From positions 1-64,000 of the forward strand of contig PKUD01000087.1 of assembly GCA_002869695.1 (NCBI GenBank): a DNA stretch of 64,000 nucleotides, in the 5' to 3' direction. Position numbers and translations under genes: made by a program. This document shows positions 37,482-46,205 of the stretch, one piece after another; within the stretch, counting starts at the first letter, position 1, and the number at the start of each line of letters is the position of its first letter. The notes below the pieces were generated by a model. That model did not search any database. It had not been told where the DNA came from and was given only the letters and a program-made list of their open reading frames with translations. This DNA comes from Desulfuromonas sp. (GTDB lineage: Bacteria; Desulfobacterota; Desulfuromonadia; Desulfuromonadales; Geopsychrobacteraceae).

Positions 37482-38546
37482 ATGGCCTCTGCCCATTCAA
37501 GGATGCGCTGCGGAGAATTCCGCACCAACTACCGGCAGGATACCACTATTTTCCCGACCCCCCTGGCACGTCGGGTCGCAGTCGTATCGGTCCTGCTGCT
37601 GATGCTGGTGCCGATGTTCGGCAGTGCCTACCAGCTCAACCTGCTGATCCAGATCGGTTATTACGGAATCGCCGCTCTCGGGCTGAATATCGTCGTCGGT
37701 TTTACCGGTCAGATCTCGCTGGGACACGCGGCCTTCTTCGGTCTGGGCGCTTTCTCCTCGGCCTGGATCAACAGCACGACTGGCATCCCGGTCTTCTTCT
37801 GCATTCCGCTGGCCGGGCTGATGACCATGGCGGTCGGCCTGCTGGTCGGCATCCCGGCCGGCCGGATCAAAGGTCTCTATCTGGCCATCGCCACGCTGGC
37901 CTCGCAATACATCCTGGAGGATTTCTTCGCCCGGGCCGATTGGTTTACCGGCGGGTCAGCAGGCGCCATGGCAAATCCTTTCAGTCTGTTCGGCTACCAG
38001 ATGAACAGCGATCGTTCCTATTTTTACGTGGTCCTTTTCTATGTGGTGATCATGTATCTGGCTGGCACCAACCTGCTGCGCACCCGGGATGGAAGAGCCT
38101 TTGTTGCCGTTCGCGACCATTACCTTTCAGCCGAAATCATGGGGATCAACCTGAACAAGTACCGGATTCTTTCTTTCGGCATCTCTTCATTATATGCCGG
38201 CATCGGTGGCGCCCTGTTCGGCCATTACCTCGGTTTCGTCTCCGCCGAAGGGTTTACCATCATGCTGTCGATCCAGTTCCTGGCCATGGTGATCATCGGC
38301 GGACTCGGCTCGGTGATGGGTTCCATGCTGGGAACCGTGTTCATGGTCCTGCTCCCCGAAGTCATGGAATTCGGCGTGCACCTGGTTGGCAGCAACAATT
38401 CTGCGTTGACCCAGGCCCTGGCCTATATCAAGGAGATGGCCATTGGCCTGGCGATTATCCTGTTTCTTATTTTTGAACCGGACGGGCTTTCCCATCGCTG
38501 GAAGATGATAAAGAACTATTGGAAACTCTACCCGTTCTCCTACTGA
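37482..38546 (+). CDS. livM: branched-chain-type ABC permease LivM
   Basis: This 354-residue inner-membrane permease has the LivM signature GLNIVVGFTGQISLGHAAFFGLGAF in part (about 66-90), about nine hydrophobic segments, and the coupling loop GGLGSVMGSMLG. The N-terminal 30 residues are polar, longer than usual. It begins three bases after livH, so both permeases are translated together. Confidence 0.93.
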   Translation: MASAHSRMRCGEFRTNYRQDTTIFPTPLARRVAVVSVLLLMLVPMFGSAYQLNLLIQIGYYGIAALGLNIVVGFTGQISLGHAAFFGLGAFSSAWINSTTGIPVFFCIPLAGLMTMAVGLLVGIPAGRIKGLYLAIATLASQYILEDFFARADWFTGGSAGAMANPFSLFGYQMNSDRSYFYVVLFYVVIMYLAGTNLLRTRDGRAFVAVRDHYLSAEIMGINLNKYRILSFGISSLYAGIGGALFGHYLGFVSAEGFTIMLSIQFLAMVIIGGLGSVMGSMLGTVFMVLLPEVMEFGVHLVGSNNSALTQALAYIKEMAIGLAIILFLIFEPDGLSHRWKMIKNYWKLYPFSY

Positions 38547-38558
38547 TCCGATCGATTG

Positions 38559-38579
38559 CCCGGGCAGCGGTTGCCCGGG
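38559..38579 (+). other. strong hairpin between livM and binding-protein gene
   Basis: CCCGGGCA and TGCCCGGG form an 8-bp stem around GCGGT, with no T run. Such stems often protect or process mRNA ahead of the abundant binding-protein message. Confidence 0.5.
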
Positions 38580-38657
38580 GTTAGGTATTGTACCACGGGG
38601 AGGGACTCCCCACCGGCCTGTAAGGTCATGTCAACGCTCAAGAGGAGGTAATACGTC

Positions 38658-39902
38658 ATGCGCAAATCGCTATTCTGGCTCACCGTAGTACTGGCACTAT
38701 CGGCTCTTTCGACCACGGCAACTGCAGCTGACTCTATTCCGGTTGGGCATCTAGCCTGCTACACCGGCCCGACCTCCGATGTCGGCGTCCCCTATGGTAA
38801 CGGAGTCGCCGACGCCATGAACTACATCAACAGCAACGGCGGGGTAAACGGCAAACAATTGGAATACGAGACGGTTGACTACTCCTACAAGGCTCCGCAA
38901 GCCATCGCTACCTACAAAAGATGGGTTTCGGACCTCAAGCCGGTCGCTATCCAGGGATGGGGTACTGCTGACACCGAAGCGCTGGTTCAGTTCATTGCCA
39001 AAGATAAGATTCCCTACTACTCCGCCTCCTACTCGGGGCACCTGACCGACCCGACCGGAAAATCGCCGAGAACCAAGGCTCCTGCACCCTACAACTTTTT
39101 CTACGGCCCGTCTTACTCGGATACCTGTCGCGGTCTGGTCCAGTGGGCCGCTGAAGACTGGAAGTCAAAAGGTGGTAATGGTGCACCCAAATTCATCCAC
39201 ATGGGCGCAAACCATCCCTACCCCAACGCACCCAAGGAAGCCTGTGCCGCCTATGCAGAGGAACTCGGTTTTGAAGTCCTGAACCCGATTGTCTATGATC
39301 TCAAGCCGGGTGATGCCAAGGCCCAATGCCTGACGCTCAAGGACTCCGGGGCGAATTATGCCTACATGGGGAACACAGCAGGCTCCAATATCTCGCTTCT
39401 CAACTCCTGCGGGACCGTCGGCGCCAAACCTCAATTCCTGGCTAATGTCTGGGGGTGGGACGAAAATTCGATAAAAGCTGCGCAGGAGTCGGGTGATGGC
39501 GTTGCCGTACCCCTCGGGGCCCCTTCCTGGAAAGATTCCGCTCCCGGGATGGCCACCGTACGTGCTATCTCCAAAATGTCAGACCCTTCCGGTGAAACCT
39601 ATCGCAACCTGCACTACATGCGTGGGGTCTGTGCGGTCTTTTTCATGAAGGACGCCATGGAAGTCGCCGACAAGCAGGGTGGCATCACCGGACCGAACAT
39701 CAAGAACGCCATGGAGCAGATGAAAGAGCATGTTCCCGCCGGGCTTGAAGGGGTCTGTAAAGCCTCGACCTGGACCAGCGAAGATCACCGCGGCACGACC
39801 GAGATCTCGGTCTACACGACGAGCTACAATGGCGGCGATTTCAAATTCAACCCACAGTCGACCGTTAACGTGCCTCGGCGCGACGATTGGCTCGGTTGGT
39901 AA
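38658..39902 (+). CDS. ABC transporter substrate-binding protein, Liv family
   Basis: This 414-residue periplasmic binding protein has a signal peptide (1-23, cleaved at TAA) and the type I fold of LivJ/AmiC-like receptors: GHLACYTGPTSDVGVPYGNGV near the N-terminus, a first lobe with IQGWGTADTEAL, and a hinge-following region YAYMGNTAGSN. Cys residues at CRGL, EACAAY, AQCLTL and NSCGT could form disulfides. It is longer than the amino-acid receptors and resembles receptors for organic acids or aromatics. Hairpins flank the gene on both sides, which fits high, separately tuned expression. Confidence 0.9.
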   Translation: MRKSLFWLTVVLALSALSTTATAADSIPVGHLACYTGPTSDVGVPYGNGVADAMNYINSNGGVNGKQLEYETVDYSYKAPQAIATYKRWVSDLKPVAIQGWGTADTEALVQFIAKDKIPYYSASYSGHLTDPTGKSPRTKAPAPYNFFYGPSYSDTCRGLVQWAAEDWKSKGGNGAPKFIHMGANHPYPNAPKEACAAYAEELGFEVLNPIVYDLKPGDAKAQCLTLKDSGANYAYMGNTAGSNISLLNSCGTVGAKPQFLANVWGWDENSIKAAQESGDGVAVPLGAPSWKDSAPGMATVRAISKMSDPSGETYRNLHYMRGVCAVFFMKDAMEVADKQGGITGPNIKNAMEQMKEHVPAGLEGVCKASTWTSEDHRGTTEISVYTTSYNGGDFKFNPQSTVNVPRRDDWLGW

Positions 39903-39913
39903 ACTGAGCTTCC

Positions 39914-39939
39914 GTGCGGGGGTGTTCGCACCCCCGCAC
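39914..39939 (+). other. very stable hairpin after the binding-protein gene
   Basis: GTGCGGGGGTG and CACCCCCGCAC form an 11-bp perfect stem capped by a TTCG tetraloop, 12 bases after the stop. No T run follows, so it is more likely an mRNA stabiliser or partial attenuator than a full terminator. Confidence 0.65.
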
Positions 39940-40030
39940 AGTTCGATGCTCCGGCTACGTGGTCTGCCGCTGGACCCTGTAGCTGGAATATTGAGCTGAC
40001 AACCTTCCAGCCCGAGATCGGAGCGTTTCC

Positions 40031-40864
40031 ATGGTAGAACCGGCCATCGCAACTGTAGAAACCCCTGGCGAAAAAGAGATCATCCTCTCTGTGAACAACA
40101 TCGAGGTGGTCTACGATGAGGTGATCCTGGTGCTGCGCGGGATCAGTCTAGATATCCCGAAAGGAGAGCTGGTCACCCTCCTCGGGCCCAACGGCGCCGG
40201 AAAATCAACCACCTTGAAAGCGATCTCCGGGCTACTGAAGACCGAAGATGGCGAAGTCTCCCGCGGCAGCATAACGTTCAACGGCGAGAGCATTGCCAAC
40301 AGCGCCCCTGATGAAATCGTCCGCAAGGGAATTTTTCAGGTCATGGAAGGCCGACGGATCATTGAAGACATGACAGTCATAGAAAACCTGCGGCTTGGTG
40401 CATTCACCCGCAGGGACAAGAAGATCAAGGATGATATCGAAAAGGTTTTCCATTACTTCCCGCGGTTGAAGGAGCGGACCGGAATGGCCGGCTACCTTTC
40501 GGGGGGAGAACAACAGATGCTCGCCATCGGCCGGGCTATTATGGCCCGCCCCGAGATGATCCTGCTTGACGAACCGTCCATGGGCCTCTCGCCACTGCTG
40601 GTCAAGGAGGTCTTTGAGATCATTCGCAACATTAACCAGGAGCAGGGCATTACCATGCTGCTGGTTGAGCAGAATGCAAACATGGCATTGCACAGCGCTA
40701 CCTATGGCTACGTCATGGAGTCCGGAAAAATCGTGCTTGATGGCACCGCAGAGGAACTGCTCAACAATGAGGACATGAAGGAATTCTATCTGGCCGGCGG
40801 TGACTCGGAACGCAAATCGTTTAAAAATCTCAAATCGTACAAGCGCCGCAAGCGCTGGATGTAA
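40031..40864 (+). CDS. livF: branched-chain-type ABC transporter ATP-binding protein LivF
   Basis: This 277-residue ABC ATPase has Walker A GPNGAGKST (about 54), signature YLSGGEQQMLAIGRA, and Walker B MILLDEPSMGLSP. The C-terminal 25 residues are unusually basic (KSFKNLKSYKRRKRW). It pairs with LivG under the LivHM channel, and ends 12 bases before the second ligase-like gene. Confidence 0.93.
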   Translation: MVEPAIATVETPGEKEIILSVNNIEVVYDEVILVLRGISLDIPKGELVTLLGPNGAGKSTTLKAISGLLKTEDGEVSRGSITFNGESIANSAPDEIVRKGIFQVMEGRRIIEDMTVIENLRLGAFTRRDKKIKDDIEKVFHYFPRLKERTGMAGYLSGGEQQMLAIGRAIMARPEMILLDEPSMGLSPLLVKEVFEIIRNINQEQGITMLLVEQNANMALHSATYGYVMESGKIVLDGTAEELLNNEDMKEFYLAGGDSERKSFKNLKSYKRRKRWM

Positions 40865-40876
40865 GGGAGGCCTGCA

Positions 40877-42112
40877 ATGCGCGACGATTATTTTGACAGC
40901 CTTGAGATCCGCAGCATAAAAGAGCGCGAGATCGAACAGCTGCAGGCATTGGCGGGTCAGGTTGATCACGCGATGGCAACGGCACCTGCCTATGCCAGCC
41001 TGCTGAAGGACGTCACTGGGCCGGTCAACAGTCGCGAACGGCTAGCCCGGTTGCCGTTGACCCGCAAGAGCGAACTCACAGCCTCGCAGCAGAAGAAGTT
41101 ACCCTTTGGTGGTTTATCCGGACTGTCCGGCGCCGAGCTGACCCACATCTTCGTTTCCCCGGGGCCGATCTACGAACCGGGAACTGCACGGCGCGATTTC
41201 TGGAGTTTCGGTCGAGCCCTTTTTGCCGCAGGATTTCGCCGCGGTGAGCTATTACAAAACTGCTTCTCCTACCACTTCACCCCCGCCGGAGCAATGGTTG
41301 AATCGGGGGCAAGCGCCCTGGGTTGCACAGTGATCCCGGCCGGGACCGGTAACACTGAACTGCAGGTTTCGACCATCGCTGACCTGCTTCCGACAGGCTA
41401 TGTCGGCACCCCTTCTTTTTTAAAGATCATCCTTGATAAGGGAGACCAGCTGGGGGCCGACCTGTCGAGTTTGAACAAGGCCCTGGTCAGCGGCGAGTAT
41501 CTGCCACCGGCATTGCGCGACGGCTTCAAACAGCGCGGCATCGATTGCTTACAATGCTATGCCACAGCGGATCTCGGTCTGATCGCCTACGAATCAACAG
41601 CCGGAGAAGGGATGATCGTCGATGAGCGGATCATCCTCGAGATCGTCCGTCCCGGTACCGGGGACCCGGTGCCGGATGGAGATGTCGGGGAACTGGTGGT
41701 CACCAGCCTGAATCACGACTATCCCCTGATCCGCTTCGCCACCGGCGACCTCTCGGCTGTCCTGCCGGGGGAGAGTTCATGCGGGCGCACAAATCAGCGC
41801 ATCAAGGGCTGGATGGGGCGCGCTGATCAGACCACCAAGGTCCGCGGCCTGTTCATCCACCCGTCACAGGTTGCGATGTTGCTCAAACGCTATCCGGAAA
41901 TCAGCAACGCCCGCCTGGTGGTCAGCCGCGAAAACGATCTCGACCGTTTGGTTTTACGCTGCGAATCGTCAGCCACCGGGAAGGAGATCGAGGAAAAGTT
42001 GAAGGATGCGCTCCGCGACATCTGCAAGCTTCGCGGCGAAATCGAGCTGGTACCGCCCGACAGCCTGCCGAACGACGGCAAGGTGATCGACGATCAACGC
42101 CCGATTGAATAG
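40877..42112 (+). CDS. PaaK-like adenylate-forming protein with altered P-loop
   Basis: This 411-residue protein follows phenylacetate-CoA ligase (PaaK) in order: LPLTRKSEL (about 57), YATADLG (about 230), DYPLIRFATGDLS (about 285) and the C-terminal NDGKVIDDQR lysine. However, the ATP-binding SSGTTGxP loop reads VSPGPIYEPGT, losing the usual Thr-Gly core. Either it binds nucleotide differently or the activity is lost. It follows livF by 12 bases. It would activate or sense an aromatic or branched acid; which one is unknown. Confidence 0.78.
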   Translation: MRDDYFDSLEIRSIKEREIEQLQALAGQVDHAMATAPAYASLLKDVTGPVNSRERLARLPLTRKSELTASQQKKLPFGGLSGLSGAELTHIFVSPGPIYEPGTARRDFWSFGRALFAAGFRRGELLQNCFSYHFTPAGAMVESGASALGCTVIPAGTGNTELQVSTIADLLPTGYVGTPSFLKIILDKGDQLGADLSSLNKALVSGEYLPPALRDGFKQRGIDCLQCYATADLGLIAYESTAGEGMIVDERIILEIVRPGTGDPVPDGDVGELVVTSLNHDYPLIRFATGDLSAVLPGESSCGRTNQRIKGWMGRADQTTKVRGLFIHPSQVAMLLKRYPEISNARLVVSRENDLDRLVLRCESSATGKEIEEKLKDALRDICKLRGEIELVPPDSLPNDGKVIDDQRPIE

Positions 42113-42168
42113 TAAACAAGGCATTGACGGCCATCGGGTCATCACGACATCACTACGGAGAAGATAAC

Positions 42169-42720
42169 ATGACCGAGAATACCGTTCGACCACAGCTCGA
42201 TGAAGGAATACATTTGCTCCGCAGCCTGAGCAAGGAGCAACTAATCGAGATTATTATCGACGATGCGAAGAACTGGCTGGCTCATGACGGGCTTTGGTTT
42301 CAGGCAGTGGAAGCCGGTCACGGCATGGATGCAGCAATCGACGCAGACCGGGCTGCCTGGGAAAAGTTCACCGTCATCGAGGCGAAGCGGATCATGGCCC
42401 GCCTCGGAATCGAACCGGGCGGCGGTATTCCTGCTTTGGTTGAATGCGTCAAGCACCGACTCTACGCACGACTGAACCTGCAGGAGTGCCTTGAGATGAG
42501 TGACAAGCGGGTGGTCTTCCGTATGGTCGACTGCCGGGTACAGTCTGCGCGCAAACGCAAAGGGTTGCCCGACTTCCCCTGTAAGTCGGTCGGCATCGTC
42601 GAATACAGCGAGTTTGCCCGTACTGTCGACCCGCGCATCAGGACCAACTGCCTGGCCTGCCCGCCCGATGAACACCCGGACGAATTCTGGTGCGCCTGGG
42701 AATTCACACTGGAGGACTGA
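42169..42720 (+). CDS. DUF6125-like cytosolic protein
   Basis: This 183-residue protein has helical sequence SLSKEQLIEIIIDDAKNWLAHDGLWF near the N-terminus, a middle GIEPGGGIPALVECVKHRLY, and a Cys/Trp-rich end (NCLACPPDEHPDEFWCAWEF). It looks like the DUF6125 proteins found in anaerobes. The end resembles a cofactor- or metal-binding lid. GGAG precedes the ATG. Its stop overlaps the start of the racemase/CoA-transferase gene by one base, so it is coupled to acyl-CoA metabolism. No reaction is known. Confidence 0.6.
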   Translation: MTENTVRPQLDEGIHLLRSLSKEQLIEIIIDDAKNWLAHDGLWFQAVEAGHGMDAAIDADRAAWEKFTVIEAKRIMARLGIEPGGGIPALVECVKHRLYARLNLQECLEMSDKRVVFRMVDCRVQSARKRKGLPDFPCKSVGIVEYSEFARTVDPRIRTNCLACPPDEHPDEFWCAWEFTLED

Positions 42721-43838
42721 TGCTCGCCGAAGCCCTCACCGGCATCCAGGTGCTCGATCTCAGCCAGTATCTGCCAGGTCCCTACGCCACCCAGGTCCTC
42801 GCCGACCTGGGTGCGGAGGTACTGAAAATTGAACCGCCGCAGGGCGACCCGATGCGAACTTTCATCCTGCAGGATGAAGATGGGCTGTCACCCTGGTATA
42901 AGCAGGTCAACGCCGGCAAAACAGTGCGGCGGCTCGACCTGAAGACGGAAAGTGACCAGAAAATACTGGCCGAACTGCTGCGTGACGCGGACATCCTGCT
43001 CGAATCCTACCGGCCGGGCGTGATGACGCGGCTCGGTTTTGACCGGGAACGGTTGCGGCAGCTGAATCCGCGGCTGATCCACTGCGCCCTTTCCGGCTTC
43101 GGGCAGACCGGCCCCTGTCGCGACCGCGCCGGCCACGACCTGACGTATCTTGCGATGAGCGGCATGCTCAGTCTGACCGGGACGCCGGAAACGCCGGTCA
43201 TCCCCTTCCCGCCAATCTGTGATTATGCCGCAGGGAAGCAGGCGGTGACGGCAATTCTCGCCGCCCTGTTGCGGCGGGGCAAAACCGGGCAAGGCGCGTT
43301 CATCGATGTCAGCCTCTTCGAAATGGCACTCTCCTGGCAGTCTTTTGCCCTGACCGCAGCCAGCCGACCCGGTCAGCAGTTTGCCCGCGGCCGCGATCTG
43401 CTCACCGGTGGGGCGGCCTGCTACCAGATTTACCGCACCGCTGATAACCGGTTTATCGCCCTCGGTGCCATCGAGGAAAAATTCTGGAGAACCTTCTGTT
43501 CCACCGTCGAACGAACTGACTGGATTGAGCGACAGCAGGAACCTCTTCCCCAGAAAGAGCTGATTGCGGAACTCAGCGAACTTTTTGCCGGCGCAACGCT
43601 GGCCGACTGGCAGCAACGGTTCAGCGGAATCGACTGCTGCCTTGAGGCGATTCTCGAGCATGCCGAAGTTGCCGCACATCCGCATGTGCGGCAGCGAAAA
43701 CTGCTTCAGCAGCGACCAAATGTGGTGAATTATGATACGCTGTTCCCAGTCTGGGTCGATGACAATCCGCCTCTCCACCGACAGCCCCTGAGGGAGCTGA
43801 AGCCAACGGGCTGTGTGAAAGGAACCAACAATGATTGA
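42720..43838 (+). CDS. CaiB/BaiF family protein, alpha-methylacyl-CoA racemase-like
   Basis: This 372-residue protein of the family III CoA-transferase fold begins LTGIQVLDLSQYLPGPYATQVLADLGAEVLKIE. It carries GHDLTYLAMSGML (His) and CDYAAGK (Asp) at the positions that act as the acid-base pair in alpha-methylacyl-CoA racemase, so a racemase of 2-methylacyl-CoA esters is the better reading than a CoA transferase. That would suit branched substrates handled by the (S)-specific dehydrogenases further on. It overlaps the next crotonase by eight bases. Confidence 0.8.
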   Translation: MLAEALTGIQVLDLSQYLPGPYATQVLADLGAEVLKIEPPQGDPMRTFILQDEDGLSPWYKQVNAGKTVRRLDLKTESDQKILAELLRDADILLESYRPGVMTRLGFDRERLRQLNPRLIHCALSGFGQTGPCRDRAGHDLTYLAMSGMLSLTGTPETPVIPFPPICDYAAGKQAVTAILAALLRRGKTGQGAFIDVSLFEMALSWQSFALTAASRPGQQFARGRDLLTGGAACYQIYRTADNRFIALGAIEEKFWRTFCSTVERTDWIERQQEPLPQKELIAELSELFAGATLADWQQRFSGIDCCLEAILEHAEVAAHPHVRQRKLLQQRPNVVNYDTLFPVWVDDNPPLHRQPLRELKPTGCVKGTNND

Positions 43839-44646
43839 GCTGCCCAACGTGACAGATGCGCGACTGAGTCTGCGGGAACGGGTGGCTGAATTAACCTTCC
43901 TGCGCGACGACGTGCGCAATGCCCTGACCGGCACGGCGCTGGTCGAGGACCTCCTGACTACGCTCGACTGGTGCAACCGAACCCCAGAGGTTTCAGTGCT
44001 GATTCTGACCGGTGCTGGATCAGCATTTTCCGCCGGAGGGAACGTCAAACAGATGCGGGACAGAGAGGGGTTGTTCGGCGGGTCAGTCCTGGATGTGCAG
44101 GACCAGTACCGACGGGGAATCCAGCAACTGCCGCTGGCGATGCATAAAACGGAAATCCCGATAATTGCCGCAGTCAACGGTCCGGCGATCGGTGCCGGGA
44201 TGGACCTTGCCTGCATGTGCGATCTGCGCCTCGGATCAGAACAGGCTCTGCTCGGCGAAACTTTTCTCAACCTGGGCATCATCCCTGGCGATGGCGGGGC
44301 CTGGTTCCTGCCGCGTCTGGTCGGAGCGCAACGCGCCGCTGAATTGATCTTTACCGGTCGAAAGATTCAGGCCGATGAGGCCAGAGAACTCGGTCTGCTG
44401 CTCGATGTGGTCCCTGCCGACGAGCTTTTGCCACAGGCACGCGGGCTGGCGGGTCGGATCGCCGCGCAACCTCCGCAGGCCCTGCGATTGAGTAAACGCC
44501 TGCTGAAACTGGGACAGAAAACGGAACTGGCGGAATTTCTCGACTTATGTGCCTGCTTCCAGGGGATGGCACACCACACTGAAGATCATATAGAGGCGGT
44601 GAACGCCTTCTTGGAAAAACGGCCGCCGATATTCAGCGGCACATGA
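43831..44646 (+). CDS. enoyl-CoA hydratase/isomerase (crotonase)
   Basis: This 271-residue crotonase has the oxyanion-hole motifs SAFSAGGNVKQM (about 65) and GPAIGAGMDLACMCDLRLG (about 117), and ETFLNLGIIPGDGG with Glu and Asp in the catalytic region. It hydrates a 2-enoyl-CoA. Its eight-base overlap with the racemase-like gene shows co-translation. The substrate is likely a branched or unusual enoyl-CoA handled by this operon. Confidence 0.9.
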   Translation: MIELPNVTDARLSLRERVAELTFLRDDVRNALTGTALVEDLLTTLDWCNRTPEVSVLILTGAGSAFSAGGNVKQMRDREGLFGGSVLDVQDQYRRGIQQLPLAMHKTEIPIIAAVNGPAIGAGMDLACMCDLRLGSEQALLGETFLNLGIIPGDGGAWFLPRLVGAQRAAELIFTGRKIQADEARELGLLLDVVPADELLPQARGLAGRIAAQPPQALRLSKRLLKLGQKTELAEFLDLCACFQGMAHHTEDHIEAVNAFLEKRPPIFSGT

Positions 44647-44709
44647 ACAGGGAGCAATACCCGGCAAGTTGCTCGTCTCAACGCTCAGACAATCACCAGG
44701 AGGTCAGCA

Positions 44710-45297
44710 ATGTCCGACACAAAACTTAATATTGGCGAAAAAATACACAAGCTGCGCATCAAAAACAGCATGTCTATTGAAGAAGTTGCTGAAAAAACCG
44801 GCCTGAGCACGGCCACCATCAGCGGGATTGAAGACCAGTCGATCTCCCCCCCCCTGGGGCAGCTTGTCAGACTGGCCAACAGCTTCCGAATTACGGTCGG
44901 TGAACTCTTCGGCGACAGCGCCGACTCCCCTTTCTGCATCGTCAGGCACGATGACAGAACCAGCGTCTCACGCTTCGATTCAACCGCCGGACAAGCGAGC
45001 CATTACAGCTATGAATCACTCGGCTACAAAAAACAGAACCGGCAGATGGAACCGTTTCTGGTCACTCTCAACCCGGGCGAAAATCCAGCTGAACCGAACC
45101 AGCACGTTGGTGAAGAAATCCTTTTTGTTTTGGAGGGCCAGGTTGAAGTCAGCCTTGCCGGCCATGCAGACGTCCTGAATCCGGGCGATTCTATCTATTA
45201 CGACTCTAATCTGCCCCATATAGTCTCCTGTCACGGAGACCAGCCGGCTAAACTCTTTGCGGTAATTTATGCCAGGAAGGAAATGCTGATTTTTTAA
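44710..45297 (+). CDS. XRE-family regulator with cupin sensor domain
   Basis: This 195-residue regulator has an HTH domain (about 8-65, KIHKLRIKNSMSIEEVAEKTGLS) and a C-terminal cupin (about 105-190, VGEEILFVLEGQVEVSLAGH and LNPGDSIYYDSNLPH). Such two-domain regulators sense a small ligand in the cupin barrel. It follows AGGAGG, 63 bases after the crotonase, and may be the last gene of the liv operon. It probably regulates acid or acyl-CoA genes nearby. Confidence 0.9.
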   Translation: MSDTKLNIGEKIHKLRIKNSMSIEEVAEKTGLSTATISGIEDQSISPPLGQLVRLANSFRITVGELFGDSADSPFCIVRHDDRTSVSRFDSTAGQASHYSYESLGYKKQNRQMEPFLVTLNPGENPAEPNQHVGEEILFVLEGQVEVSLAGHADVLNPGDSIYYDSNLPHIVSCHGDQPAKLFAVIYARKEMLIF

Positions 45298-45431
45298 TTG
45301 CTATACTGTTTTTACAGGTGCAGCAATCCAGAACCGATCGCCATTGAACAACCATCATGGCTCTTCGGGTTCAATCTCGACTAAAGGCAGCCACACCCCC
45401 TCAAACGAGGGCATTTAGTTGGTTCGCTAAC

Positions 45432-45445
45432 CTAACAAACGTTAG
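45432..45445. promoter_or_regulatory. CTAAC-N4-GTTAG dyad, likely TetR operator
   Basis: A perfect 5-bp inverted repeat around AAAC lies 15 bases before the TetR start, in the promoter region; it suits autorepression by a dimer. Confidence 0.5.
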
Positions 45446-45460
45446 ATTTGCCATGGATAA

Positions 45461-46075
45461 ATGATGTCCGTAACCGGTCGCTCGAGAAAACAGATTATCC
45501 TCAAGGAAGCGGCCAGGCTGTTTCGCGAAAAGGGCTATCTGGCATCAACCCTGCGCGAGCTTGCCAGGCGGGCAGGCGTTCAGGGGGGAAGTATATATCA
45601 CCATTTCAGCTCCAAGCAGGAAATTCTCTTTGTGCTGATGGACAACACCATGAACGACATGATCGAGCGTCTCTCAACCTCCATCGCCGAACTCGACTCT
45701 CCGCTCGCGCGATTGCGCCATGCGATTCGATTGCACATCGAGTACCACATCATCGGCCCCGACGAGACTTATATCACCGAGGATGAGCTGCGCAATCTCG
45801 AGAGCGAAAACTACCGCCGGATCATCGTTCAGCGAGACCACTATCAGCAAATTTTTGAAGAGATCATCGCTGAAGGAAAAGCCTGTCTCAACTGGCAGGT
45901 AAGCGACGTCAAACTGTTAGCCCGTGCCATCATCCAGATGTGCGCCGGAGTCACCCGTTGGTACAAACCCAACGACAAGTTCAGCATTGACGAGATAGCC
46001 GAGCAGTATTTCAGCCTGCTCTTAAACGGGCTTAAAGAACGAGGTGCAGAGGAAAAACAGACACAGCCGCTGTAA
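45461..46075 (+). CDS. TetR-family transcriptional regulator
   Basis: This 204-residue regulator has the TetR HTH (about 8-55: RKQIILKEAARLFREKGY, TLRELARRAGVQGGSIYHHFSSKQEIL) and a ligand domain with AIIQMCAGVTRWYKP, typical of the group that senses acyl-CoAs in fatty acid or branched-chain degradation. No ribosome site is evident at ATG 45461, and ATG 45464 is next to it. It lies between the liv and etf operons. It probably represses one of them in response to a CoA ester; this is inference. Confidence 0.9.
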   Translation: MMSVTGRSRKQIILKEAARLFREKGYLASTLRELARRAGVQGGSIYHHFSSKQEILFVLMDNTMNDMIERLSTSIAELDSPLARLRHAIRLHIEYHIIGPDETYITEDELRNLESENYRRIIVQRDHYQQIFEEIIAEGKACLNWQVSDVKLLARAIIQMCAGVTRWYKPNDKFSIDEIAEQYFSLLLNGLKERGAEEKQTQPL

Positions 46076-46149
46076 ACATCTGGAGACTCTGTCACGGAAG
46101 TTACCACGGCCAACCCTGGCAATGCCTTTATTCACTGGGGTTTTACCGT

Positions 46150-46165
46150 TGGTATCCTCCTTGCT
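46150..46165 (+). promoter_or_regulatory. sigma54 (-24/-12) promoter of the etf operon
   Basis: TGGTATCCTCCTTGCT has invariant GG-N10-GC spacing and shares the TGGTAT variant of the liv promoter. It lies 40 bases before etfB. Confidence 0.75.
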
Positions 46166-46205
46166 CTAGTTATATTCAGCGAACTTTCAATTATGGAGGT
46201 AATCG

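Noticed and set aside
37367-38476. Open frame of 369 codons in the frame next to livM
   Set aside because: Overlaps livM, which has the full permease signature and correct ribosome spacing.
42888-44282. Open frame of 464 codons on the minus strand
   Set aside because: Antisense to the racemase-like and crotonase genes, which carry catalytic motifs and overlap each other as real genes do.
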